A stretch of DNA of 64,000 nucleotides. Source: Asticcacaulis endophyticus (GTDB taxonomy: Bacteria; Pseudomonadota; Alphaproteobacteria; Caulobacterales; Caulobacteraceae). The notes under the pieces are model-generated. The model saw nothing but the letters and a program-made list of their open reading frames with translations, did no database searches and was not told the origin of the DNA. Below are positions 1 to 7,780 of the stretch, in pieces. Where the stretch lies: positions 391,482 to 455,481 of the forward strand of contig NZ_BMZB01000002.1 of NCBI RefSeq assembly GCF_014652575.1, written 5' to 3'. How positions within the stretch are numbered: position 1 is the stretch's first letter; every line of letters begins with the position of its first letter. The translations under genes and the position numbers were made by a program.

Positions 1-984
1 GTCGATCCGGCAAAGCGCAAAACCACGCGCGCCAACCACTCGGCGGCGCACTTGCTGCATGCTGCGCTGAGAAACGTGCTGGGGCCGCATGTGGCGCAAA
101 AAGGCCAGTTGGTCGACGCTGAGCGCCTGCGTTTTGACTTCAGCCACGGTGGTCCGGTCACGGCCGAAGAGATCGAGCGCATCGAATCCGAAGTCAATGC
201 GGTCATCCTGCAAAATCAGGCGGCGGCGACCAAGATGATGTCACCCGAAGCCGCCATCGAAGAAGGGGCGGTCGCCCTGTTCGGTGAAAAATACGGCGAT
301 GAAGTGCGCGTCCTGTCGCTCGGCACCAAGTTGGCAGGCGAGGGCGGTTATTCGGTCGAACTGTGCGGTGGCACCCATGTGGCGCGCACCGGCGATATTG
401 CCCTGTTCAAGATCGTGTCTGAAACCGGCATTGCCGCCGGTATTCGCCGGATCGAAGCGGTGACCGGTGAGGCGGCGCGGCAGTACCTGCTGGAACAAGC
501 GGGTATCGCCAAGGGATTAGCCGATCAATTCAAGGTGCCGGTGGCGCAGGTCTCCGCCCGCGTTGAGGCCCTGATCGCTGATCGTAAACGCCTTGAGAAA
601 GAGCTGTCTGACGCCAAGCGCGCTTTAGCGGTCGGTGGCGGTGGGGCCGCGTCTGGCCCCGAAGAGATCAATGGCATCAAGGTTATTGCTCGGGTGCTTG
701 ACGGGGTCGGGGGCAAGGATTTGCGGCCACTGGCTGAGGATTTTAAAAAGTCGATTGGGAGCGGTATCGTCATATTGGTTGGAACTATTGATGGTAAAGC
801 TGCTAACACTGTTGCTATTACTACTGATCTAATAGGCACCTACAACGCTGTGGACTTGGCTAAAGCGTCTGTTATCGCTATGGGCGGTCAGGGGGCAGGC
901 GGAAAACCTGACTTCGCGCAAGGCGGCGCACCAGATGCCTCAAAGGCACAGGCCGGTTTAGATGCAGCTAAAAAGCTGATTTAG
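1..984 (+). CDS. alaS: Alanine--tRNA ligase, C-terminal part (5' end outside window)
   Basis: Alanyl-tRNA synthetase charges tRNA-Ala in the cytoplasm. The reading frame is open from the first base, so this is the last 327 residues of a protein usually near 880. Visible in the fragment are the zinc-ligand pair HxxxH (His13/His17) and the second pair in CGGTH (Cys122/His126) of the editing (tRNA_SAD) domain. A charged helical stretch follows at about 170-205, then the DHHA1 domain ending in the family-typical GGKPDFAQGG segment. The last ~250 bases (from about 735) use A/T-rich codons such as GCT, ACT, GTT, CTA and ATA, unlike the GC-rich remainder. Identification is firm; the upstream catalytic domain lies outside the window. 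Confidence 0.97.
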   Translation, partial: VDPAKRKTTRANHSAAHLLHAALRNVLGPHVAQKGQLVDAERLRFDFSHGGPVTAEEIERIESEVNAVILQNQAAATKMMSPEAAIEEGAVALFGEKYGDEVRVLSLGTKLAGEGGYSVELCGGTHVARTGDIALFKIVSETGIAAGIRRIEAVTGEAARQYLLEQAGIAKGLADQFKVPVAQVSARVEALIADRKRLEKELSDAKRALAVGGGGAASGPEEINGIKVIARVLDGVGGKDLRPLAEDFKKSIGSGIVILVGTIDGKAANTVAITTDLIGTYNAVDLAKASVIAMGGQGAGGKPDFAQGGAPDASKAQAGLDAAKKLI

Positions 985-1056
985 CCAGTTTAAGAAATTG
1001 CGTTTGGGGTGTTCCCATTGACGCAAAACCGCTTTATAGATGGTGGCAACAACCCG

Positions 1057-1079
1057 CGCCCGGCCGAAAAGGCCGGGCG
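1057..1079 (+). terminator. GC-rich hairpin after alaS
   Basis: A perfect 9-bp stem (CGCCCGGCC / GGCCGGGCG) closes a GAAAA loop 73 bases after the alaS stop and 67 bases before trcR. There is no T-run, so it may be a Rho-assisted terminator or a structure in the trcR leader. Confidence 0.45.
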
Positions 1080-1145
1080 TAGCCGTTTCTGAATGGCGGT
1101 TTTCATGATGAGAGCCGACATTCCCCGCTCAGGAAAGATGCATCT

Positions 1146-1847
1146 ATGTCTGATATTTTGATGCCAAAAGCGACCGCTGTGTGGCTGGTCGACAATACCT
1201 CGCTCTCGTTCGAGCAGATCGCCGATTTCTGTGGCCTGCACTTCCTTGAAGTCAAGGGCATTGCCGATGGCGAAGTCGCTCGCGATATCCGCGGCGCCGA
1301 CCCGATTGCCAATGGTCAGTTGACCCGCGAAGAGCTGGATAAGGCCGTAAGCACGCCGTCCTACCGCATGAAGGCGCTGGTCAGCCGTCACGCGGAATTG
1401 TTGAAGCCCGCCAAAAAAGCCCCGCGCTATACACCGGTGTCGCGTCGTCAGGATCGCCCGGACGCCATCAAGTGGTTCGTGCGCCACCACCCCGAAGTGA
1501 CCGACGCCCAGATTTCTAAGCTGCTCGGCACCACCAAATCGACCATCGAGCAGGTGCGCAACAATACGCACTGGAATTCGACCAATATCAAGCCGGTCGA
1601 TCCGGTGACGCTCGGCCTCGTGTCGCAGATTGAACTTGACGCCGCCGTGCGCAAGGCTGCCGCCGTCAAGATCAAGCAGGCCGAAAAGCTGGGTATCCCG
1701 CTCGACGATCCGTCGCTGAAACCGGCAGCCGCTATCATTCCGGATGAGGAAGAAGATACCTACAACAGCCGCCCTGACCTCAGCGTCGAAGACGTGTTCG
1801 GTTCGGCACCGTCGCGTCCCGTTCACGATGAGGACGACGAGGATTAA
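1146..1847 (+). CDS. trcR: Cell-cycle transcriptional regulator TrcR (DUF1013 family)
   Basis: A 233-residue protein matching the alphaproteobacterial DUF1013/TrcR family, described as a transcriptional regulator tied to the cell cycle. The N-terminal ~60 residues resemble a helix-turn-helix segment (SFEQIADFCGLH), and a second one lies around 120-140 (TDAQISKLLGTTKSTIEQV). The C-terminal tail is acidic (VHDEDDED). The start at 1146 has GGAAAG about 8 bases upstream. It sits alone between alaS and a strong terminator, so it is probably a single-gene unit. Family assignment is confident; its targets cannot be read from the sequence. Confidence 0.88.
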   Translation: MSDILMPKATAVWLVDNTSLSFEQIADFCGLHFLEVKGIADGEVARDIRGADPIANGQLTREELDKAVSTPSYRMKALVSRHAELLKPAKKAPRYTPVSRRQDRPDAIKWFVRHHPEVTDAQISKLLGTTKSTIEQVRNNTHWNSTNIKPVDPVTLGLVSQIELDAAVRKAAAVKIKQAEKLGIPLDDPSLKPAAAIIPDEEEDTYNSRPDLSVEDVFGSAPSRPVHDEDDED

Positions 1848-1868
1848 TCCTTAAACATAAACGTCATC

Positions 1869-1896
1869 AAAGGCCTCCCGCGTGGAGGCCTTTTTT
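1869..1896 (+). terminator. Rho-independent terminator of trcR
   Basis: Stem GGCCTCC / GGAGGCC (1872-1878 and 1884-1890), extended by A-T pairs, followed by six T residues. It lies 22 bases after the trcR stop. Confidence 0.9.
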
Positions 1897-1999
1897 GTGT
1901 GATAAATCCTGAAAATATAATGGCCGGGGCGGGTTGTCCGTTGCAGGGGCACGCGTTAACTTTAGCGCTAACATAAATAATAATTCAGGGAAGATTCAC

Positions 2000-3952
2000 A
2001 TGAAGTTCGCTGCGATCGCAGGCACGCTTTGTGCCGTGCTGATGAGTTTGCCCGCGGGTGCGCAAACCCCGTCAAACCCGCCGCTTTTGGCCGAGATGTT
2101 TCAGGATCATGCGGTGCTGCAACGTGATCGCGCCGTGCCGATCTGGGGGCAGGCGGCCCCGAATGAGGCGGTGACCGTCAAGCTGGGGGCGCAGACCCTG
2201 ACGGCCAGGGCGGATGCGAAAGGTCAGTGGCGCGGCAGCTTTCCGGCGACACCGGCGGGTGGGCCGTACACGCTGGAGGTCGTGACCGCTTCCGGTGCAA
2301 AGCAAACCGCCCGTGACATGGTGTTTGGTGACGTGTTCCTGTGTTCGGGCCAGTCTAACATGGAATGGAATGTTCAAGGCACGATAGGATCTCAGGGGGC
2401 GATTGCTACGTCCAAGGATGACGCCATTCGTATGATGACGGTGGCCAAGACCCAAAGCCTGACGCCGTCCGATAAGTTCCTTTCGCCCGTCCACTGGCAG
2501 GTGGCGTCGCCGGAGACCGTGCCGAACTGGTCGGCGGTGTGCTATTACTATGCCCGCGAACTCAAGCGCACCATTAATGTGCCGGTCGGCCTGATTAATG
2601 CGTCGTGGGGCGGATCGAATATCCGTCCATGGATGAGTGAAAAGGCTCTGCGGGACAATGGCGGCTATAATGACCAACTGGATCTGATAACGTTCTATGC
2701 CAGGGATGCGTCCGCAGGCACAACCCGCTGGGGCGCGGGGTTTGAGACCTGGTGGGCGGCCAATGTTGGTGAGGGTAAGCCGTGGGCAGTCACGGCCAAA
2801 TCCCTTGCGTCGTGGGATAAGGTGCCCGACATTTCAAAGAACTGGGAGCAGTGGGGGCTTGGCGAATTTACCGCCTATAATGGTGGTCTATGGTATGCCG
2901 CGACGGTGAAACTGACGGCGGCACAGGCCAAAGGGGCGACTACCTTAAATCTCGGCACGATCGATGAAATCGATCAAACCTGGGTCAATGGCAAACCGGC
3001 AGGCTACACATCGGGGGCGGGGACGCCGCGCGTTTATAAACTGCCGACGGGTGCGCTTAAGGCCGGTGACAACACCATCGTCATCAATGCGGTCGATACC
3101 TGGGGGGCGGGCGGTGTCTATGGCGACGGGCCGCGTAATCTGAGCTTCGCCGATGGCACGACCGTCGCGCTGACCGACTGGCGGTTCCAGCGTGTGGCGA
3201 AAACTGTACCTCAGCCGCCACGCGCACCCTGGGATGCCACGGGTGGGTTGATGACGCTCTATAACGCCATGATCGCGCCAATCGGGCCGTATGGCCTGAA
3301 AGGGGCGCTGTGGTATCAGGGTGAATCCAATGCCGGCGAGGCGGATAGCTATGCCAGGCTTCTGGGCGGTATGATGAAAGACTGGCGCGGCCAGTTCGGG
3401 CCGGATTTGTCGTTCCTGATCGTGCAACTGGCCAATTACGGGGCGCGTCCGACGCAGCCGGTCGAGTCTGGCTGGGCGCGTTTGCAGGATCAGCAGCGGC
3501 TGGCCGTGGCGCGTGACGGTAATGCTGCTCTGGCCGTTACGATTGATATCGGTGACCCGAACGATATCCACCCGCTTGATAAAAACACGGTCGGCAAACG
3601 GCTGGCGCGGGGGGCGCGGGCCTTGATCTATAAGGAAAACATCGCGCCGTCGGGGCCGCAGCCACAGTCGGCCACACGCGCAGGCGACATGGTGACGGTG
3701 ACCTTTACCGATATCGACGGCGGGCTGATTTCCTATTCGACCGATAAGCCGATCAGTTTTGAACTGTGTGATAGCAACCGCGGGCCGTGCACCTATGCCG
3801 CTGCCCAACTGAGCGGCAATAGTGTCACCCTGAAAGCGCTCAATGCGGCCACCGCCCAATATGTGCGCTATTGCTGGGCCGATAGCCCGACCTGTACGCT
3901 CTATGACCGCGCAGGCCTTCCGGCCGGGCCATTTGAAATCGTTATCAAGTAA
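2000..3952 (+). CDS. Exported sialate O-acetylesterase-like carbohydrate esterase
   Basis: A 650-residue exported hydrolase of the sialate O-acetylesterase/SASA (DUF303) group, which removes acetyl esters from sugars. The ATG at 2000 gives a clean signal peptide (MKFAAIAGTLCAVLMSLPAGAQ) and has GGGAAG upstream; the longer frame from 1934 would bury it. The nucleophile block SGQSNMEW contains Ser119, the WYQGESN block follows, and the DIHPLDK block carries the likely catalytic His524. A galactose-binding-like insert sits between the two halves, around residues 285-390. No sugar-utilisation genes flank it, so the natural substrate (plant polysaccharide or sialic acid) is not indicated. Confidence 0.85.
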   Translation: MKFAAIAGTLCAVLMSLPAGAQTPSNPPLLAEMFQDHAVLQRDRAVPIWGQAAPNEAVTVKLGAQTLTARADAKGQWRGSFPATPAGGPYTLEVVTASGAKQTARDMVFGDVFLCSGQSNMEWNVQGTIGSQGAIATSKDDAIRMMTVAKTQSLTPSDKFLSPVHWQVASPETVPNWSAVCYYYARELKRTINVPVGLINASWGGSNIRPWMSEKALRDNGGYNDQLDLITFYARDASAGTTRWGAGFETWWAANVGEGKPWAVTAKSLASWDKVPDISKNWEQWGLGEFTAYNGGLWYAATVKLTAAQAKGATTLNLGTIDEIDQTWVNGKPAGYTSGAGTPRVYKLPTGALKAGDNTIVINAVDTWGAGGVYGDGPRNLSFADGTTVALTDWRFQRVAKTVPQPPRAPWDATGGLMTLYNAMIAPIGPYGLKGALWYQGESNAGEADSYARLLGGMMKDWRGQFGPDLSFLIVQLANYGARPTQPVESGWARLQDQQRLAVARDGNAALAVTIDIGDPNDIHPLDKNTVGKRLARGARALIYKENIAPSGPQPQSATRAGDMVTVTFTDIDGGLISYSTDKPISFELCDSNRGPCTYAAAQLSGNSVTLKALNAATAQYVRYCWADSPTCTLYDRAGLPAGPFEIVIK

Positions 3953-3970
3953 GACGTGGGGTAAATAAAC

Positions 3971-4002
3971 AAAAACGCCGGAGATCACTCTCCGGCGTTT
4001 TT
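3971..4002. terminator. Bidirectional terminator between convergent genes
   Basis: A 14-bp palindrome (AAAAACGCCGGAGA / TCTCCGGCGTTTTT) with a TCAC loop. A-tract and T-tract flanks let it work on both strands, ending the esterase gene (+) and the DUF465 gene (-). Confidence 0.92.
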
Positions 4003-4027
4003 TCCACATCAATGATATTTTACGGGG

Positions 4028-4228
4028 TTATTGCAGCACCTTCATGCCATCGCCCTGTCGCATAACATCTCTGATGCGTTCGATTTCTTCTTTGAGCTTA
4101 AGTTTTTTGCGCTTCAGCTCCTTAAGGTATAGAGAGTCCACGGACGGATTTTTCGCTTCGCGTTCAATCGTATGCTTGAGGGATTGGTGACGCTGATCCA
4201 ACTCGCGTACTCTGGCTGCTATGGTCAT
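4028..4228 (-). CDS. YdcH/DUF465 family small coiled-coil protein
   Basis: A 66-residue, highly charged, all-helical protein of the YdcH (DUF465) family. The core YLKELKRKKLKLKEEIERI is typical. The start at 4228 (MTIAARVRELDQRH) has GAGGA about 10 bases upstream; the longer frame adds a non-family extension. Function in the family is unknown. A second, larger protein with the same motif lies at 5540-5950. Confidence 0.85.
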   Translation of the reverse strand: MTIAARVRELDQRHQSLKHTIEREAKNPSVDSLYLKELKRKKLKLKEEIERIRDVMRQGDGMKVLQ

Positions 4229-4372
4229 ATTGCAGGGTCCTCTTTGTCTATACCGGTCCGAACCCCATGTCCGAACCTGCTTAGGGAACACCCGAAATGG
4301 CTGCATGTAGAATCACAATGGATTACAATTGATCACGGAACTGAGAGATTATTAGTTTATAAAATATGAATC

Positions 4373-4969
4373 ATGAGTATCCACATGCCTGACACACCGC
4401 GTTTGATCATCGCCATTTCCGGCGCATCCGGGGCTATATATGGCCTTAAGGCGCTGGAGGCCGTGCGCGCGCTTAAGATTGAGAGCCACCTTATCGTCTC
4501 GAAAGCGGCGGCGCTGAGTTTGTCGGCGGAACTGGACATTACCTTGTCTGATCTGCATGCCAGGGCCGATGTGGTCTATAAACCCGCCGATATCGGGGCT
4601 TCGATTGCATCGGGATCGTTCCGCACATTGGGCATGCTGGTGGCGCCCTGTTCCGTTAAGACCCTCAGCGAAATCACGACCGGGGTGACCTCATCCCTGA
4701 TCAGCCGGGCCGCCGATGTGACACTGAAAGAACGGCGCCGGCTGGTTTTGATGGTGCGCGAAACCCCGCTGCATCTGGGCCATCTGCGCTCGATGGCGGC
4801 GGTGACGGAGATGGGCGCGATCATCGCCCCACCCATGCCGGCCTTTTATACCCGCCCGCAGTCCCTGGATGAGATGGTGGAACAGAATATCGGGCGGGTG
4901 CTGGATCTATTCGGGCTGGAGGCACCGTTTAAAAAGTGGGGCGAGGACGTATCGCTAAACCATGACTAG
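4373..4969 (+). CDS. ubiX: Flavin prenyltransferase UbiX
   Basis: Makes prenylated FMN, the cofactor of UbiD-type decarboxylases, notably in ubiquinone synthesis. The N-terminal IAISGASGAIYG loop binds FMN, and the family segment VAPCSVKTLSEITTG is present around residues 82-96. Two start codons are possible, 4373 and 4385 (MPDTPRL); neither has a strong ribosome site, and homologues commonly begin close to the second. The 3' end overlaps the next gene by 8 bases, suggesting translational coupling. Length (about 195-198 residues) is normal. No ubiD is present in the window. Confidence 0.93.
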   Translation: MSIHMPDTPRLIIAISGASGAIYGLKALEAVRALKIESHLIVSKAAALSLSAELDITLSDLHARADVVYKPADIGASIASGSFRTLGMLVAPCSVKTLSEITTGVTSSLISRAADVTLKERRRLVLMVRETPLHLGHLRSMAAVTEMGAIIAPPMPAFYTRPQSLDEMVEQNIGRVLDLFGLEAPFKKWGEDVSLNHD

Positions 4970-5474
4970 CTTCTGGGATTGGGCGGTTAAGGCGTACGGG
5001 ACAGACGGGGTGGCGGCGCAGTGCCTTGGCCTACAGGACGATCATGATCAGTGCGTGCCGCTTTTGCTATGGGCGATCTGGGCGGGCACAAATGGCGGCA
5101 AACTTAGCGCCGATACTGCCGAAGAGGGGGTCGATATGGCACGGTCATGGAGCGAGGCTGTGATTAAGCCGCTGCGAATACTTCGCAACAAACTCAAAAA
5201 ACCTTTGTCAGACATAGATGATGTGGCCCGTGAGCGTATTCGCGCGCAGGTAAAATCGGTGGAACTGAGCAGTGAACGCGAGCTGATGGCGGCACTGGAA
5301 GCGTTGTCCATTGTTGATTTTTCTGAGACGAAACAAAATCTTACCGCTCTGTGCACGGATAATGTGGCGATGGTGTCAAAAGCATGGGGGCCAAAAGTGC
5401 CGCGACCTCAGTTGATTAGTCTGATTGGCACTCTTTCGGACGGCGGATTTTTAGAGTATACTCCTGCGTCTTAA
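4962..5474 (+). CDS. TIGR02444/DUF2390 family protein
   Basis: A 170-residue protein whose N-terminus (FWDWAVKAYG, then CVPLLLWAIWAG) matches the TIGR02444 (DUF2390) family of unknown function, which is common in alphaproteobacteria. It has no signal peptide, is mainly helical and looks cytoplasmic. Its ATG lies inside the last codons of ubiX (8-base overlap), so the two are probably co-translated. A functional link with UbiX is suggested only by position. Confidence 0.75.
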   Translation: MTSFWDWAVKAYGTDGVAAQCLGLQDDHDQCVPLLLWAIWAGTNGGKLSADTAEEGVDMARSWSEAVIKPLRILRNKLKKPLSDIDDVARERIRAQVKSVELSSERELMAALEALSIVDFSETKQNLTALCTDNVAMVSKAWGPKVPRPQLISLIGTLSDGGFLEYTPAS

Positions 5475-5539
5475 TGTCCTGAATACTTTGGGGCCGAAAG
5501 ACTTCAGATCGGGACGTGATCTAAGGAGCGGATGTTTAC

Positions 5540-5950
5540 ATGCATGACGATCAGAGCAATATAAGATCGCTGTTTCCGACCCAGGGCCTCACCCTCGTGA
5601 AAACCGGTGCGGGCGAAGGCGGAGCCGATATTGAGCGCCGTGTCTTTGGCCGTCGCGATGTCGATGCTGAAAATTTCGATGATATTGCCGAGGACGTTCT
5701 GGATTACCAGAAGGACGACCTCGATCCGACCGTACGCGAATTGCCGATCAGCGTCGAAACCGTCAAGATGCGCGGACAGGTGGCGCATCTGCGGATGGAG
5801 CATAAGGATTTGGACGAATCGATCAGCGCGCTCGAATCCATGCCCTTGCCGGATCAGATTCTGATTGCCCGCTTAAAGCGCAAAAAACTGGCCCTGCGCG
5901 ATCAGATTACCGAGATCGAAGACAAAATCCGCCCGGACATTATCGCCTGA
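5540..5950 (+). CDS. DUF465/YdcH-domain protein with acidic N-terminal extension
   Basis: A 136-residue protein. The C-terminal ~60 residues (HLRMEHKDLDESISALE through RLKRKKLALRDQITEIED) form the YdcH/DUF465 helical hairpin. The N-terminal ~75 residues are acidic (DVDAENFDDIAEDVLDYQKDD) and not recognised. The start is the ATG at 5540, with AAGGAG rather far upstream (about 11 bases after the GGAG). Function unknown. A terminator follows directly, so it ends the ubiX-side transcript or is its own unit. Confidence 0.75.
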   Translation: MHDDQSNIRSLFPTQGLTLVKTGAGEGGADIERRVFGRRDVDAENFDDIAEDVLDYQKDDLDPTVRELPISVETVKMRGQVAHLRMEHKDLDESISALESMPLPDQILIARLKRKKLALRDQITEIEDKIRPDIIA

Positions 5951-5974
5951 TGTGATCAACATCATTGACGTGAC

Positions 5975-5999
5975 AGGCCGGGGTAATCCCGGCCTTTTT
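5975..5999 (+). terminator. Rho-independent terminator
   Basis: An 8-bp stem AGGCCGGG / CCCGGCCT with a short loop and a run of five T, 24 bases after the DUF465-gene stop. Confidence 0.88.
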
Positions 6000-6017
6000 A
6001 TTTGCTGAAAGTCTTAC

Positions 6018-6842
6018 ATGCGACAATTTCTGATCGACGCCTTTGCGCGCGCGCCGTTTATGGGCAATCCGGCGGCGGTGGTCGAGCCGTTCGATGCGTG
6101 GCCGTCCGACGATTTCATGAGCCGTCTGGCCATGGAAAATAATCAGGCCGAAACCGCCTATATGGTCAGAACGGCTGAGGTCAATGTGTTTGGCCTGCGC
6201 TGGTTCACCCCGGCGGTCGAGGTCAATCTGTGCGGCCATGCCACTCTGGCGGCGGCCCATGCCCTTTTTACTGAGCTGGGGCTGGAGGCCGAGGTTGTGT
6301 ATTTCGATACGCTTCATGCGGGCCGGTTGAGCGTGCGTCGTATGGGCGGCCAGCTTGAAATGGACTTTCCGGCCTATCCGGTGCAGGCCATCGCGTCCGT
6401 GCCTGAGATTGAAGCGGTGATCGGTCAGACGGCGGTGGCGACCTTTGGCGGGCCGATGCTGATCCTGCAACTGGCCTCAGAGGCCGCCGTGCGCGATCTG
6501 AAATTCAATGCCGGTGAGATAGGCTATCCGCAAGCCTGCACTCTGTTTGATGCCGCCCATGTGGTGGTGACGGCGTTTGCGGATGAAGGCAGCCCCTATG
6601 ATGTCATCAGCCGGTTCTTTGCCCCCGGCTTTGGCATTGCCGAAGACCCGACGACGGGGTCGATGCACTGCGCCCTCATGCCGCTCTATGCGGGCCTGAC
6701 GGGTAAGACTGTGATTGAGTTCCATCAGGCCTATCCGCGTCGCGGTGGCGATCTTAGGTGCGAACTGGCCGGTGACCGCGTGAAACTGCGCGGGCGTGCG
6801 ATCACCACCCAGAGAACGGAAGTGTTAATCCAGCCGGTTTAA
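6018..6842 (+). CDS. PhzF family isomerase/epimerase-like protein
   Basis: A 274-residue member of the PhzF family (diaminopimelate-epimerase fold). The catalytic Glu45 lies in NQAETAYMV, and the family blocks NLCGHATLAA (around 75) and DPTTGSMHCAL (around 213) are intact. Most such chromosomal proteins have no assigned substrate, and nothing here suggests phenazine synthesis: no other phz genes are present. The stop codon overlaps that of the opposing lipoprotein gene inside a 19-base palindrome. Confidence 0.87.
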   Translation: MRQFLIDAFARAPFMGNPAAVVEPFDAWPSDDFMSRLAMENNQAETAYMVRTAEVNVFGLRWFTPAVEVNLCGHATLAAAHALFTELGLEAEVVYFDTLHAGRLSVRRMGGQLEMDFPAYPVQAIASVPEIEAVIGQTAVATFGGPMLILQLASEAAVRDLKFNAGEIGYPQACTLFDAAHVVVTAFADEGSPYDVISRFFAPGFGIAEDPTTGSMHCALMPLYAGLTGKTVIEFHQAYPRRGGDLRCELAGDRVKLRGRAITTQRTEVLIQPV

Positions 6843-6849
6843 CCGGCTG
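6831..6849. terminator. 19-base palindrome across two overlapping stop codons
   Basis: CAGCCGGTT-T-AACCGGCTG is a perfect inverted repeat with 9-base arms. It contains the TAA of phzF (+, 6840-6842) and the TAA of the DUF4349 gene (-, 6841-6839). A hairpin here would serve both transcripts, although T-runs are absent. Confidence 0.45.
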
Positions 6850-7720
6850 TGGGCTTGGACTTTGCTTTACGCTTGCGCCATAGCCTCCAACCAAACCAGC
6901 CGAGCGGTACAACGATCAAACCAAACGGTAGCAGAGCGGCGATCACCAGAATTATTGCGCCCAGACTGCTCATGGCCACACGGGTGAAGTCTGTCAAAGA
7001 GTCCACGACCGGAGAAAAGGCTGAACCGGGAGTGGCCAATGTCTCTGAGCGGTATTCCAGTGTCAGCCGTACCGTGGCCACACGTTTGCGCATAACCGCT
7101 AATGAGGATTGCAGGCTGTCAATCTCGGCCTGCACATTAGCCAGTGTGGTCTCTGCTTCGATAAGATCGGCAATCTTTCCAGGTTTTGATTTGATGATGT
7201 CGATCAGCCGGTCACGCAATGCGGTCTTGTTCTTAAGGCGCGCTTCGGAATCGACAATTTGCAGGCTCAGGTCTTCGCTGTTGATGTTTTGTGAGGTCAA
7301 CTGGCCACGGGACTTCTTGAGGTCGCCCTCAAGTCCGGCCTGAAAGGTTTTCAGCCATTGGGTAGATACGCGCAAAGCCATAGTTTGGCTCTTTTGTCCC
7401 GAAGCCTTGTTGCCGTATGAATTGGATGTGATCATCAGGCAGTTTTGCGGGCCCGCCTGATCACACAAGCTCTGATGGCTGGCGATCAGGGTATCAAGAC
7501 CGCGCAAAGGGGCTTCCATCGTATAAGTATATTCATAGGCCAGTTGCGGGAGGGCAAGTTCCTGACCCGGAACGGCGGTACTCTTCTTTACCGGCTCTTC
7601 GGACAGGTCAACCATATGAGTGGATATGGCTGCATCTTCATAGGCGCCTTCGGCGGGTTTTGAGCATGCGCCGATCAAAGCCAGCCCGGCTAAAAGACCA
7701 AACAACCGAATATACCGCAT
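6839..7720 (-). CDS. DUF4349 lipoprotein
   Basis: A 293-residue envelope lipoprotein. The signal sequence MRYIRLFGLLAGLALIGAC ends in a lipobox (LIGAC), favouring the start at 7720 over 7735. A DUF4349 region follows, with an antiparallel coiled-coil at about 140-210 (AETTLANVQAEIDSLQSSL). One membrane helix lies near residues 245-270, before a basic C-terminus (WRKRKAKSK). Function unknown. Confidence 0.82.
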   Translation of the reverse strand: MRYIRLFGLLAGLALIGACSKPAEGAYEDAAISTHMVDLSEEPVKKSTAVPGQELALPQLAYEYTYTMEAPLRGLDTLIASHQSLCDQAGPQNCLMITSNSYGNKASGQKSQTMALRVSTQWLKTFQAGLEGDLKKSRGQLTSQNINSEDLSLQIVDSEARLKNKTALRDRLIDIIKSKPGKIADLIEAETTLANVQAEIDSLQSSLAVMRKRVATVRLTLEYRSETLATPGSAFSPVVDSLTDFTRVAMSSLGAIILVIAALLPFGLIVVPLGWFGWRLWRKRKAKSKPTAG

Positions 7721-7780
7721 TGAAAGTCCCCCCATTTTTCTGAAATGCTAACACGGGCAATAAAAACGGGCAATGCTTAC

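Noticed and set aside
990-1826. 278-residue minus-strand open frame opposite trcR
   Set aside because: It is the antisense shadow of trcR, shows no family resemblance, and its codon pattern mirrors the real gene.
2945-4012. 355-residue minus-strand open frame
   Set aside because: Lies opposite the well-supported esterase gene, crosses its terminator, and has Arg/His-rich antisense composition.
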